From contig OZ022244.1 of assembly GCA_963978895.1 (NCBI GenBank), forward strand, positions 27,506,257 to 27,570,256: DNA of 64,000 nt, in the 5' to 3' direction. The notes beneath the pieces are model-generated. The model saw only the letters and a list, made by a program, of their open reading frames with translations, had not been told where the DNA came from and searched no databases. Source of the stretch: Erpobdella octoculata (Eukaryota; Annelida; Clitellata; Hirudinida; Erpobdellidae). Every line of letters begins with the position of its first letter. Within the stretch, counting starts at the first letter, position 1. Positions 38,264 through 49,805 of this stretch are shown one piece after another. The position numbers and the translations under genes were made by a program.

Positions 38264-38757
38264 TTACTATTACAGTTAGTATAACAGTTATTAATATTCA
38301 AAACAGGAAAACAAAATAGATATCGATTCAAGATTTTATTTTCATGCCGAAAACCCAGTTTATAAAATTTTTTGTTCATTTTAACAAATGTCCGTAGTTC
38401 TAAATTTTTTGTAAGTCTGTTTCTTTTTCCATGCGTCAAATCTCCACACACAGAAAAAACCCTTTCAACGTAAGCCTGTGATGCACGGGCTGAAATCAAA
38501 TCTTGTGCCATTTCAGCTAAAATTGGATATTTAGCTTCTACACCAGGAGCTGTCCAAAAATCTAATCCATTTGGTTTTTCATATGCTGTAGAAGCAGTCC
38601 GAATAGATGAGAGCTCTGCATTGATCTCTTCGGATAAAGAAGTGGTTTTGGGACATGGCGCTGCACAGTGCTGTATCTTCAAAAAGTGCTTTAAAGCGCT
38701 TTTTTGTTGAGACATACCAGATCTGGCTGTAGTTGAAGGAGTTACTGATGATGACAT
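38188..38757 (-). pseudogene. hAT C-terminal dimerisation fragment
   Basis: Contains LDFWTAPGVEAKYPILAEMA and SQAYVERVFSVCGDLTHGKR followed by NRLTKNLELRTFVKMN, the hAT dimerisation domain (family S...SERVFS..G.......R..L). Its 3-prime end runs through the SINE insertion. Confidence 0.75.
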
Positions 38758-38915
38758 TGCTTTCTCTTTTATGTTATGTTTATTGATGAGACTCTGTTAA
38801 AATTTAAAAAAATTCAGTATTAGTGGCAATGCATTATAAAAATAATTTACAACATGTTCTGACATCAGGATTATCCAAAAATGAGGTCGATAACCCAGTG
38901 CTGATAAACATATTA

Positions 38916-39368
38916 CTAAGCAAACGCTGTCTCAGTTTCACTTCTTGTGCATCTGAATTCAGGCAAAGTAGTCAGTGTGCTATTCTGGTTAACCGTATTT
39001 CCTGTATTATTTTCAATATTTTCGATTAGTTTGCGCTTGGCCTTTAACGTTTTGCGATTTGTCTCCAAAACCTCAAGTTCTTTTGCTACTTCCTTATGTC
39101 TATGACTTAGATGATTTAATAAATTAGTAGCATTTTTACCTTTCAACAGAGCTCCGCAAGTTGTTTCGACCACGTGAGCTTCCGAATCTTTTTCTCCCAC
39201 ACTACAAACCACGTTGCACCGGCTTTTATCAGTAGAGGGTTCGTAACTGAAATAACGCCAAACTCCATTTTCTTGTTTTCGGCCAGAATTTATTTTTAAC
39301 ATTGTGTATACGACGTTAAATTCAAATAAAGCGATGAAAAAGGAATTCATAATAGCGATAAAAGACAC
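38916..39368 (-). pseudogene. hAT N-terminal BED zinc-finger fragment
   Basis: WRYFSYEPSTDKSRCNVVC followed by CGALLKGKNATNLLNHLSHR forms the C-x2-C ... H-x3-5-H pattern of a BED finger, then a basic KTLKAKRKLIENIENN coiled segment. It ends without a catalytic domain. It is transcribed first in the element's minus-strand orientation. Confidence 0.7.
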
Positions 39369-39618
39369 AAGTGGGTCCGGTTACCTAATATAAACAAAGA
39401 AATAAATTTTTGACGCATTTCATTATTAAATTTTCCGAAAGCATTTTTTTCAGTTTGTATTACAGTTACTACTTTTTTTTTACTATTAGTATTACACTTA
39501 AAGTTAATCTAATTTTTCAGTTACAGTTTCAGTTAGTACTTAACTTAAATCTCTTTTTTCAGTTATTAGACTGAATTCAGTTAGAGTTACGCTTAACTGA
39601 AACAACACTGCCTGGGCC

Positions 39619-40710
39619 AAGTTGTCGACGGGCCGAGCCGAGACCTAAAAAATTGATCCGTGCTCTATGATACTCTTCTATGTATGCACGGTTCAATTTC
39701 TCTAATTTCATGCGAGCGAAGCCGCTACGGGCACTGCTAGTATATATATATGGAATTGACAGAAAATATACAAAATAAGATAAAAATTTTAAATAAAACA
39801 ATTATATGTGAGTGTATCGCATAGGAATAGTAATGGATTTTTTGACAATGTTTAAAATGGCGTTATCGTTAGACTTCTAGGCCACAAAAAAGGATCCTTA
39901 CAGAGCCAGCCATTTATAGGTGCCTATATATTTATTTTATAGTCCTTTATACGTTGTATTATAAGACTGAAATAGCAGTACTTATGCAGGAAATACCGAA
40001 GTATTGAAATTAGACTTCTGCACAACAGGGCTGGTGAAATTAGCCACTTACTTGCAATTTTGAAAATGATTTTAAAATAGTAAAAAAACTTTAGCTGCCA
40101 ACAATATCTTATGCACGATAACCACAGTAATAAGTTAATTTTATTTTAATATTTCAAGCAGTCCAGAAATTAATTTACTTTGTTTTTCGAAAAGCCGGAA
40201 AACCTTTCTTGTAACAAAGAAATCTTCGAAGTTTTATTAAATTTACTTATATTTTATTTAAAATACTTATTAGTATCTTTTGTGCAACTTAACGACGCAA
40301 CGTCTACTCGTCTAATCCGCGCCACGTCATTTTATTTGAGGATGGAGGAAGGTTCTTGCTCAGCTCTTCGACGATTTGAAGCAAGAAAAGCAGAATGAAT
40401 TAAGCGGTTTGTAGTTAGATACATTCAATTTATTGTATATGAATTCTATTTAATAAATTATTGAACGTGAATTCGGTTGATATTAAATTTTAAAGATGTT
40501 TGAGAGACGAGACAAGCTCAACGCTTCGACGATTTGAAGCAAGAATTTCTTGAAAGACAAGATGAATTCAGCGTTTTTGATTTAATTATTAAAATTTTTA
40601 ATTTAATTATTGATTGAAATTATAAAACGTTTGCGTTAGGTAAGTGCCTGGAGGAGCCCAGGGAATTTCGATTTAATGTGCTCTGAGTGCTTCGATGGCT
40701 GTCGACAGTT
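39619..40710. other. mixed repeats without a gene
   Basis: 39690-39741 is a Helitron-type 3-prime end (gcgaagccgctacgggcact then GCTAG before TATATA). 39939-40010 is a SINE fragment. 40350-40560 holds two copies of cttcgacgatttgaagcaag. Nothing coding is recognised. Confidence 0.5.
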
Positions 40711-40790
40711 CCCAGTAAACATGGTAACCATTTTGTAACGTTTCTTGTCCGTTACTTTTCAGTTACCTGGTTATGAAAAGGTTACCTAGC

Positions 40791-41240
40791 CCAAAGCAAC
40801 TAAAAAGAAACGTTTCTGCAACGTTTCCAATGTAACGAAAAAGTAACATGTAATTTGCGACTAAAAAGAAACGTTTCTGCAACGTTTCCAACGTAACGAA
40901 AAAGTAACGTGTAATTTGCGACTAAAAAGAAACGTTTCTGTAACGTTTCCAATGTAACGTAAAAGTAACATGTAATTTGCGACTAAAAAGAAACGTTTCT
41001 GTAACGTTTCCAATGTAACGGAAAAGTAACGTGTAATTTGCGACTAAAAAGAAACGTTTCTGTAACGTTTCCAATGTAACGGAAAAGTAACGTGTAATTT
41101 GCGACTAAAAAGAAACGTTTCTGTAACGTTTCCAATGTAACGAAAAAGTAACATGTAATTTGCGACTAAAAAGAAACGTTTCTGCAACGTTTCCAATGTA
41201 ACGTAAAAGTAACATGTAATTTGCGACTAAAAAGAAGTTA
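40791..41240 (+). repeat. 60-bp tandem array, about 7 units
   Basis: The unit contains gactaaaaagaaacgtttct, gcaacgtttccaatgtaacg and aaaaagtaacatgtaatttgc. Units differ by a few bases each. The palindromic core aaacgttt is shared with the TIR and with the right-hand array. Confidence 0.95.
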
Positions 41241-42699
41241 CTACAACGTTTCTAATGCAGCCAAAATGTAACGATTTGTTTTATTCATAGATATCTATGG
41301 TTTTATTATTACGGATAATATAAAAATCTTTTATAGCATATATAATTTTATAGAAAAAGTAAAGTGTTTGTTTATTTATAAAACTCAATTGCTAAAAAGC
41401 ATTTAATAAAGACGCTTAATAAATGGTATTTGCATTGTGTCGTATTATATTTTCCTAGATTTTGTTCTATCTCATCGGTTCACTGAGAGCGTCGAACGAG
41501 TCGCCTGGGATGAGATAAGATGCTAATCAAAAGTTAATTAACGACTCGCTTCTACAGCTCTTGTGTTAGAAATAATTTGAAGGTACAAAACAAACTATAC
41601 TGGTTAAAAATCACCAATCAATTCGAAACATTAGATTTTTAAACTATTTGAAACCTCTGCTTCCTGCTGCACTACTACCCCTGCGCTGTTTGTGAATTTT
41701 TATTTTATTTATTTATTCGTGTTTTAAGAAAAGACCTGACAGAACGCAGGAAATCATAAAAAAATAAGCAAAAAACAAGAAATTAAAAGAAAGTCTGTCT
41801 AGTCTATAACGAACATTCAATATTCCGCTAATTATAATGACTGGCAATAGTTAATTTTAGACAATAATAATAGAATAACGTTATTGAATCAGCTAATAGA
41901 GTTGAAAGAAGTTAGGTTACTAAGAGTCATAGAAGAGCATTCTAATAATAAAGTTACAAGCAAAACTAGCAGAGTGATGTTGCATTGAAGGGAGTACAAA
42001 ATCATGTTTCCTCTTGCGAAGAATATGACCATGATTTATCATTACGTGGTCATACTCATTTGTAAACATTTCACTTTCATTCACACTGACATAATCTAAA
42101 TGGCCATATTCTCAGGTGAGACATTCTTCTTGCTTTACCAGCGAATTGCTTGATGTCACAAGTGTCTACCAACCCGTGGGTATATAGTCATAGACACCTT
42201 TCACTCTTCCCCATCAGCAGTTTTTTCATAAACTGTTTGAGTTTTAACTTCGAACCCTTTACCAGGAGGTGTAATTTCTGCCGGTATAACACTTTGGAAA
42301 GAAAGCAAGGAGCTAAATCTGGCTCTTGTTTAATGCCTTTCACAGAACTAATATTGTTTGTTTCTTGTTCCTAATGTTCATTCTTGCTAAATCTTGACAA
42401 GAAACATAATCTTTTTGTTAAAAGAATGAGGTAATGTAAATAAGCCAAAGTTGAGGCTCTTTGACATTGGCTGGCAAGTTGGTAAGCTCCGCCTCCAGGC
42501 CAATTATGAACAACTTATATATAGTCTGAAAGTGCGCGAAAAATCTGTTTGTTGTGAGGTCACGCCGTTATTGTTTCAGTAAATCTATCGTGTTTTGTCT
42601 GCATTTGCTAACATCTAACGAGTTTAGTTCATTCTCATTGTGTTATAATAATCAGTTAAATTCGTTGTGTTATAATAATCAGTTAGATTTTTTGATCGA

Positions 42700-43390
42700 A
42701 ACTTTGTTACAATATGAAGAGCAGTTAGATAAAATTAGAGCCGATAATTAAACAGATATGTGGTTGGACAGTTTACTAATATATGGGAAGTTTTGAAAGA
42801 AATTAAAAGTAATCTGGCTCTTCTTGTCAGTCCGCCAACGACAGCAGTTAATACGGCAGTTCCGGAAAACGTTCATTTCCCCATGCACTCCATGGTACAA
42901 TTTGACCAGTTGGATTCAAAATTAGAATCTAAAGAATTATTTGATGCTCTGGTAAGTCAATTACAGCATGTACTTAGATATCTAAAATTTTTGTATTAGG
43001 TTATCACTATCATAAATTCAAACATTTGTATAGGTGATTGACTTACAAAAGCTTGGGGGAGACACAATGGCAGAGGCGTGTCGTAGGCTGCTCCGGTACA
43101 CCATGGATGATGGGCTGGCTGAAAAGTTCAATTGGAAAGGGAGTGGTGGTAAAAGAAAAATGGAAAGCACCTTTTTCAAAGAACTTATCATTAGTTAGCT
43201 TAACTAAACTATTAGCAAAGTCATTTTAAAAATATTAGATATCTAACAACTATTTTTTTAAACTATTTCTCAGAAACTCTCCAAACCAATAGACGCTTCC
43301 ACGATTCGTCAGCCAAGGAAATTGAGGTTGTGACAAAGAAGTGGATAAAGTTTGCACATGAGAGGCTGAACCGCAAGGAGAAGAAATGAC
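42700..43390 (+). CDS. DUF4806-like domain protein (three exons, start unclear)
   Basis: Exon a ends at 42951 (KLESKELFDAL before GTAAGT). Exon b starts after tttgtatag at 43034 and reads VIDLQKLGGDTMAEACRRLL, then DDGLAEKFNWKGSGGKRKME and FFKELII, ending before GTTAGC near 43195. Exon c starts after tttctcag near 43274 and reads TLQTNRRFHDSSAKEIEVVT to a TGA near 43388. The phases agree. The pattern of leucine-rich helix, FNWKG.GGK and a C-terminal helix with a W..A.ER motif matches my recollection of DUF4806, a domain of unknown function common in invertebrate genomes. Upstream, SNLALLVSPPTTAVNT is open but I cannot place the ATG. Confidence 0.6.
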
Positions 43391-43529
43391 ATTTATATAG
43401 AGCTCAAAAGACTTTCTTTAAATAAACTTTTTTATAAATTTGCAAATATTGTTTCAGTTTTGTCTATTGATGAACGTATTTGAAGTGATAATTATTTGCA
43501 TGAGCAAATAATAGAGGAGGTTTCTAAAG

Positions 43530-43692
43530 CGTTACATTGTAAACGTTTCTAAAACGTTACACAGGAAACGTTTCTAAAACGTTACACGGGAAACGTTTCT
43601 AAAACGTTACACGGGAAACGTTTCTAAAACGTTACACGGGAAACGTTTCTAAAACGTTACTCAGGAAACGTTTCTTTAACGCACAGCCGATG
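43530..43692 (+). repeat. 24-bp tandem array, about 6 units
   Basis: Units of gaaacgtttctaaaacgttac plus acg/cag. It faces the 60-bp array at the other end of the same element and shares the gaaacgtttct core. Confidence 0.95.
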
Positions 43693-43859
43693 AGCAAAAC
43701 AACCGAAAAGAAACACGTTTCTTGTAACCGAAAATGAACGGTTAAGAAACGTTACAAAGTGGTTACAATGTTTACTGGGTTGAGCGGTTGACTTTAACTA
43801 CTTTAAAGATTAGTGAACTATTAGTTAATGTCAATTCAACGTCTAGTTATTTTAAGTAA

Positions 43860-44639
43860 TTGAGTAACTAGGCTCTGGTTCAACTCTCAGGCGCCTCGCA
43901 AGATTACATGCCGCCAGAACTGACGTTTTCTGCAGGGCATTTGAGCGCTTTCGTTGTTTCGGCAGAGTTATCAGAACGTGGAGGTGTTAGGTGTTTTGGT
44001 TACACCTTCTGCCGTTAAAAATCCACATAGTTCCACGACGACTCTGTCCCATGGCGAGTATGAGCCGCCATTGCCAAAGCTCAAAACCAATTGCTGCCAG
44101 TCACCGTCAAGGGCGGAACGGGGGGCATCGTCGCGAATCATTATGAAAAAGCAAAAGTTTTATTAAAATAGAAATATACTTTGAACTTGTCAAAAATTAT
44201 TTTATGAATAAGAATAACTTACCAGATTGTTTAGTATATTTTTACCAGCATCTAACAGTGCAGTTTGTCCAAACCTCAACATGAAAGAATGCCGGCGATG
44301 TTAATGTAATGAGTGACTTTCTGGATAGAAAAATATTTAAGGTTTGACTTTTGATCACAATAAAAAGCAGATCGTTTCGGGTTATTGATTGGTCTAATTT
44401 CTGATATTGAAAAGTTTTTTCTTTCAGGGCTTGAACTATACTGATGAGCAATCAGGTCATATGAACAAACGAAAACAAACAGTCAGATGGGAACGTCAAA
44501 GATTTTTTTTAATGATTTAACTTAAATTCAGTTTAACTATTGTCACGTCGTCTTCATTACCGTTTGTCACTATTATTTTAATTATTTTTTAGTTTTATTT
44601 CGCTGCCGAAGTGCTTATAAACAACTGTTTTAGAAACCC
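43860..44639. other. GC-rich ORF island and spacer
   Basis: 43890-44166 is GC-rich and open on both strands (plus: TPSAVKNPHSSTTTLSHGEY; minus: GGSYSPWDRVVVELCGFLTA). I recognise neither. It may be an old retroelement fragment. The remainder to 44639 is AT-rich with nothing assigned. Confidence 0.25.
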
Positions 44640-45070
44640 TTTCAAATTAAACTTAAATCTAACCAAACTTTAGAAACCCATTCAAATTGAACTTAAATCT
44701 AACCAAACTTTAGAAACCCATTCAAATTGAACTTAAATCTAAACAAACTTTAGAAACCCATTCAAATTAAACTTAAATCTAACCAAACTTTAAAAACCCA
44801 TTCAAGTTAAACTTATATCTAACCAAACTTTAGAAACCCATTCAAATTGAACTTATATCTAACCAAACTTTAGAAACCCTTTCAAATTGAACTTATATCT
44901 AACCAAACTTTAGAAACCCATTCAAATTGAATTTAAATCTAACCAAACTTTAGAAACCCATTCAAATTAAACTTAAATCTAACCAAACTTTAGAAACCCT
45001 CTCAAATTAAACTTAAGTCTAACCAAACTTTAGACACCTTTTCAAATTAAACTTAAATCTAACCAAACTT
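44640..45070. repeat. 40-bp tandem repeat, about 11 units
   Basis: The unit is aaccaaactttagaaaccca plus ttcaaattgaacttaaatct. Units are regular in length with scattered substitutions. A classical minisatellite; neither strand has a long ORF. Confidence 0.95.
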
Positions 45071-45384
45071 TTTAATATGCGTTTCGGGGACATGTTTTGA
45101 ACTCAACCCCTAAAACTTGAAACCTCTGCCTCTTCCAAAGTCCTACCTGCACCTAAACGTGGTGGAACAGTGGACATGGGGAACAAATTCCTCAATCCTC
45201 TGGCCAACGCAGGAGGTTGAAAGAAATGATATATTTTAAATCTGCATCACCATTTAAGAATTGCAATAGTCAATTCGAGACAAGAGAAGAGACTGGAAGT
45301 TGTAGAGAAGGTTCATCAAGCAGTGGAAGAAGTTGTTTAATGCGTCGTATAAGTAGCCAGATTTAGTAACTTTACTTTTGAAAT

Positions 45385-45699
45385 ACATTTACAAAAATTT
45401 ATTTCGAAGCCATTGACTCGGTGGTCTCTGAATTAGAACGCCACTTTGATCAAAATAGATACAGTGGAGTGGCGATCTTGGAAGAACTTCTTCTAAACTC
45501 ACTAGAATCAGTAGAAGCCGAGATCTCACATGGCCGCCCTGATTGTGAAGCGTGCCCTAAAGTGTATACAGAATTTGACAGACGTTGTCTAAAATTACAG
45601 CTGCGCATGGGAAGCGGAATAGATCCGAAGCTCTTCACAACTGCCGGAGCTTACAAAGCGCAGAAAAGCTACCAGAACAAACTCGAAGACTTTTGGTGA
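45385..45699 (+). pseudogene. hAT (ZMYM/TTF-like) transposase fragment
   Basis: Reads YFEAIDSVVSELERHFDQNR-like sequence followed by YSGVAILEELLLNSLE and KLQLRMGSGIDP, ending in a stop at 45697. The start motif (F.AID.V..EL..RF.Q) is typical of the region after the catalytic part of ZMYM1-like hAT proteins. The two preceding codons are degenerate. Confidence 0.5.
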
Positions 45700-45731
45700 A
45701 GTTGATCGTCATTTAAAGATTCTATTGGTAA

Positions 45732-46347
45732 CTAGAGATAGCCCGTCAAAATTGTCAAATTTTTTAAAATCCCATTATAAATTATTTTGCGATTGCAACC
45801 TTTTTACCAATGCTTTTATTAACTCGTCGTCTCTGTTTCTCTGTCTGTCTGTTTCTCTGTCTGTTTCAAATCTTGCAATCAATTTTTGAATCACTTCCTG
45901 ATGATAGATTTTTTTCAAATTTTGCATACATGCTCAAAATAGAAGACAATGCAATATTCAATTATTAGTTTTACAATAAGTCAATTAATTTATTTAATTT
46001 TAATTAATTTCGATATTTCGATATAATTAAGATATTTCGACTTTAATATAAAATAAAAGAGTAATATAAGAAAAAATTGATTGCAAAATTTGTGTTTTAA
46101 TTACATATAAGAGCATTGGTTTTAAAAATTCGTTTTTAATTTACTTGTTTGATTTTTACGACTGACATTGAACAATTGCGTAATAACTTTTAAGTTTGCC
46201 CTATCTATTTTATATAAACTCCTCCGAAACGGCTGAATCGATTTTTATAAAATTGTACGTGTACCTATCCTCAGACCTTCCAAACGTACACAACAAATTT
46301 CATTAAAATCGGTTTGGCCGTCACGAGCTTTTTTATATATATATAGA
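45732..46347 (-). mobile_element. non-autonomous Helitron-like element
   Basis: On the minus strand it starts TCTATATATATATAAAAAAG and ends ...GACGGGCTATCTCTAG. The host bases are A on the left and T on the right. TC...CTAG ends with insertion between A and T and no TSD fit Helitrons. A GC hairpin near the 3-prime end is not obvious. No coding sequence. Confidence 0.5.
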
Positions 46348-46619
46348 TCAACCTCAGAAAGAAGTTTTTCTACTTTGCGTCACTTAAAAAAAGAATGAGA
46401 TGTGGTAAAACCGTTTGTATAATTGCCATAGGCGTAGGGAAGTTTGATGCGGTGGGGGGGGAGCCGGCTTCTGTCCGAAAAAATACAAGTAATTTGCAAT
46501 CATGACATGATCATTTCTTTGTGGCTTGTATTATTAATTTCACATTTTAAAAGCCAAAATTGCACATTTATTATAACAAGCTTAGCAAATTTTTATTAAT
46601 ATTGTAAAGAAGCAAAGGA

Positions 46620-47156
46620 ATTATACAATTTTGATTTGAAAAAATTTCTTTTTTTGCTTGCCAAAAGTGTCTATTATTTGGTTCATCTGTAGATGAAGTA
46701 CCGAATTTGTAGCAACACGTTCAATGTTCATTATTGCAAGATTATTGAGTTTCTCTTGCCCCATGGTACTACGCAAGTAGGTTTTCATCCTCCGAGTCCA
46801 CTGAAAGATTGTTCTGCAGAACATGAAGTTGCGGGAATTACAGCAAGTATGTTTACTACCTTCCAGAACACTGGAAGAACACTATTCAGGTCATAACGCC
46901 ACATAGTTTGGACAAGATATGCAGCAGACTCAAATTTCTTGAACTCTTTCTCAAGCGTTATAACAGAGCTGGATTCCTCTATAAACTTTAAAATTATTTT
47001 TTCACTTTTAAGAAGATCAACGTCAAAGCCGTAGTGTTCAGAAACAATTTTATAGCTAATTTGTTCTGGATATGTTTTGAGAACAACATCTCCCAGTGCG
47101 CAGAGAACATCTTAATCATTTTTTTCGAATCGTGATTTCAGTTCAGTAGCCACACA
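46620..47156 (-). pseudogene. hAT transposase C-terminal (dimerisation) fragment
   Basis: Read on the minus strand from about 47150 down to 46621, the translation runs DVLCALGDVVLKTYPEQ, then ATSCSAEQSFSGL, then MKTYLRSTMGQEKLNNLAIM. This is the hAT C-terminal dimerisation pattern (SAERSFS...R.TM...RL..LA.L.I). A frameshift lies between FSGL and the MKTY stretch near 46795, and an in-frame TAA lies just upstream near 47115. Residues 1-104 of the window are the duplicate of its upstream end. The upstream boundary is the MITE at 47155-47770. It is a dead remnant of a ZMYM/TTF-finger-like hAT. Confidence 0.75.
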
Positions 47157-48064
47157 GGGACGTAAATTCAGCATTTTCCAGGGGGAGGCAAAATTTTCCC
47201 GCCATTATATAGCTTACTGACAGAGTTACCCGGTGTTGCCCGGCTTTTTGTTTAGTTTTTTCCTCTTTCTTGCCAATGAAACAACAAATAAATAACAGAT
47301 TTCTTAAAAAAAATTTCAAAATTTTTTCATCAGTGAGGTCTACCTGCATGCCAAATGTTGCTCCTGCGGCTTGGATGTGATAAGCGAACGCTCTCACACA
47401 CACACACATAACCTTTTTTATCTATATAAATACGTAGGTACAAACAAAGAGGGATGGAAAGATGCACCCTCTACCAAAGTATCAATTGATTTTTTGTGGG
47501 TATAATATCTGGTTTACACCCGCAAAAAAAAAAAGAATTCCAATACGCATTGAATCATCACAAGATTAAGTAAAGTTAAAGTTAACAATTTATATAATAA
47601 ACTCTGGAAATCAAGGGGGCAAAAGAATCCAATACCCATTGAATCATCGCTAGGCTAAGTAAAGTTGAAATTTAAAAAAATATATAGTAAACTCTAGGTA
47701 AAAATTTTTATATTTTGAAAATCTGGAGGGGGCAAATGCCACTCTTGCGCCCTCGCAATTTACGTCCCTGTAGTAACCATATCCAAACTTGAAAAATAAG
47801 CCGGACACGGGAATAGTCTTGCTCAGAGTGAAAATGTTCATCACCACCACTTCTTTCGCCCACCAGTGCCTATAGTCGCCAATCGCTGAGATGGCGTCTT
47901 TGTCCGTGGTTGTGCTTCCTTAAAAAGTTAAATAACTGTTTGAAATGCATTCTTTAATTTCATTGCTGACAATGTAACTGCGCTTCCATAAATCATTAAA
48001 AGATTTGTCATTTCTGCAGTCAAGCAAAGTTTTTATTGTAAGTTCGCCGGTTTAAAGATAAAAA

Positions 48065-48373
48065 ATGAAAGATAAAGATTCCGATGATATTATAGTGGTG
48101 TTATACCGACGAATCGATTTCAAGACCACTACGACGCAGGCAGCCGTATTCAGCGCCTCAATGGGGGGAGGCATATGCCCCTCCTTGCCCCCCGTCTCCT
48201 ACGCTTATGATAATTGCGTGCTGTTGCATGTGCACCAGGAAACGATTGACCCAGTCGATTTGGGCTTATTTTGCCGCCAGTCTGTTTGTCTGAATATCGG
48301 CATGACATTTTTGGCAACTTTTAGTATCGTATATTTATGTACAAATGTGATTCAAATAAACGTTGATGAGTGA
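48065..48373 (+). CDS. hypothetical 102-residue ORF (right copy)
   Basis: An ATG-initiated ORF beginning MKDKDSDDIIVVLYRRIDFK and ending INVDE. The DNA is more GC-rich than its surroundings and has no recognised domain. In the left copy (1044-1298) the ATG is ATT and a one-base loss in a T run near 1256 changes the C-terminus, so the reading frame is not conserved between two nearly identical copies. This argues against strong selection. It may be transposon-derived. Confidence 0.2.
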   Translation: MKDKDSDDIIVVLYRRIDFKTTTTQAAVFSASMGGGICPSLPPVSYAYDNCVLLHVHQETIDPVDLGLFCRQSVCLNIGMTFLATFSIVYLCTNVIQINVDE

Positions 48374-49805
48374 TTTTTGAAGAAATGCACATTTATTAAT
48401 ACAAGCAATTTACAAACTTTAATATTTTAGATTACAAAATAAAAAAGTTCGTTCTAGAAATTTGTCTCCCCACTTGTCAAAACGATACGACAAGCCTGAA
48501 TAAGTCGTCTAATATCTGGTCCAACGAAAACACCTTTTTCAACTTAGCCTCCGAGAGGCATGGAAACTTTGATATTAAGTATTTGAAGCAATTTCCATTT
48601 CTTGGAAGTGACTTTATTTAGAAAATAATGATAGTTATAGTGTTTATACATTTAAAAACAGTAATCAAAATAAAATTGTACCTATTTATTTACTAGAGAT
48701 TGCCCGCCAAAAATGACGGATTGTTTCAAATTTCATTATATATTATAGTAAGAAACAGCCCGTCAAAAATGACGGATTTTTTTCAAATCTCATTATATAA
48801 TACTTTCGATTGCAGCGCCACTTCTTTTGATTTTTAGGACTGAGAGTGTATATATCAAGGATGTCTTGATATAACTACTGGATCCACAACCCATTTTGTG
48901 TCGCGGTTTAATTTGGATATAGTAGGCCTATAGCTTTCGCGCACGCAGGCTGTGCGCACGCACCAGTGCTTATAAACTCAACAGCATAAACATTCTTTAC
49001 AGTTTAGTCCAGGAGAATTAAAAAAAAGCTGGCATAATTGGAACAAAAGCAGTTTGATATTTTGTTTTGTAGGTATATGTGTTAGCAACAATTAGTTAAA
49101 AATCCACCCTTCCAACTCATCGTTTAAAAAAATTACAGACGATTTTCAAAATCGGCCTTAAAATCGGTAAATTAATTGAATATGCCAGCTCTTTTAATCC
49201 AATTAGATGAAAATAACTAAAGTTTAAGCTGAATGCTTTATTGTTACTTATTGCATGATATACAAACATTAAAAATTATCAAAAAAAAAAAAAAAAAAAA
49301 AAAAAAAACTACAAATGAACTGATTTATGGAGCCGTTTTTCCATAAAATATACAATATATCAGCTCTTAAAATCCATTTAAATAAAAATAACTCAATCTA
49401 TAGATGAAAACTACCTAATACAAAATATACATAAGTTAAAATTTGTCTCGCAACATTATATACGGATACAAATAAACTACTTTATTGTGCCGTTTTTGAC
49501 TAAATGTGCAAAATAAATTAAGATTAATATGAAAATTGCTTGTTACATACTATTTAATATACACATATTAAAAAGCATACATATAAATCCATAAATAATT
49601 TCCAATTTCAACATACAATAAAAAGAACAAACAGAAAAACAACAAAAACACCTAAAAATAACAATTTCTTTATTTCCCGCCCTGTGTCCTTTGTCTGTGT
49701 GCCTATATCCCTTTTGTTTGGTTATATAAAGTATGGTAGGTCCAGTAGTACAATTTCTTTAAAATAATGAATAAGAATTTCAGTTAGACCACTGTAAATA
49801 AAGCC

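Larger units (their letters stand above)
37929..39610 (-). mobile_element. internally deleted hAT transposon
   Basis: It starts CAGTGTTGTTTCAGTTA and ends TAACTGAAACAACACTG. The flanking octamers gctgggcc (37921-37928) and cctgggcc (39611-39618) match 7 of 8. It carries an N-terminal BED-finger ORF and a C-terminal dimerisation ORF on the minus strand but no catalytic centre. Many cagttactattacagtta-like repeats lie near both ends. A SINE is inserted at 38082-38263. Confidence 0.85.
40711..43779 (+). mobile_element. TIR element carrying a DUF4806-like gene and AACGTT-rich arrays
   Basis: The ends read CCCAGTAAACATGGTAACCA and, inverted, CCCAGTAAACATTGTAACCA; similarity extends about 36 bp into tttgtaacgtttctt. 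The flanks share only tt, so a 2-bp target duplication is possible. Seven 60-bp units at 40791-41240 and six 24-bp units at 43530-43692 repeat the TIR motif (gaaacgtttct, aacgtt). A three-exon reading frame for a DUF4806-like domain lies before the right array. No recognisable transposase is present. Confidence 0.7.

Noticed and set aside
40791..41240. CRISPR-like regular repeats
   Set aside because: Units are contiguous without unique spacers and lie within a eukaryotic TIR element; they are tandem subterminal repeats.
43954..44166. 70-codon GC-rich ORF as a host exon
   Set aside because: The opposite strand is equally open and neither translation resembles a known family.
44441..44470. Second hammerhead candidate (actgatgagcaatcaggtc)
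   Set aside because: It has CTGATGA but no GAAA at the right distance and no stem I.
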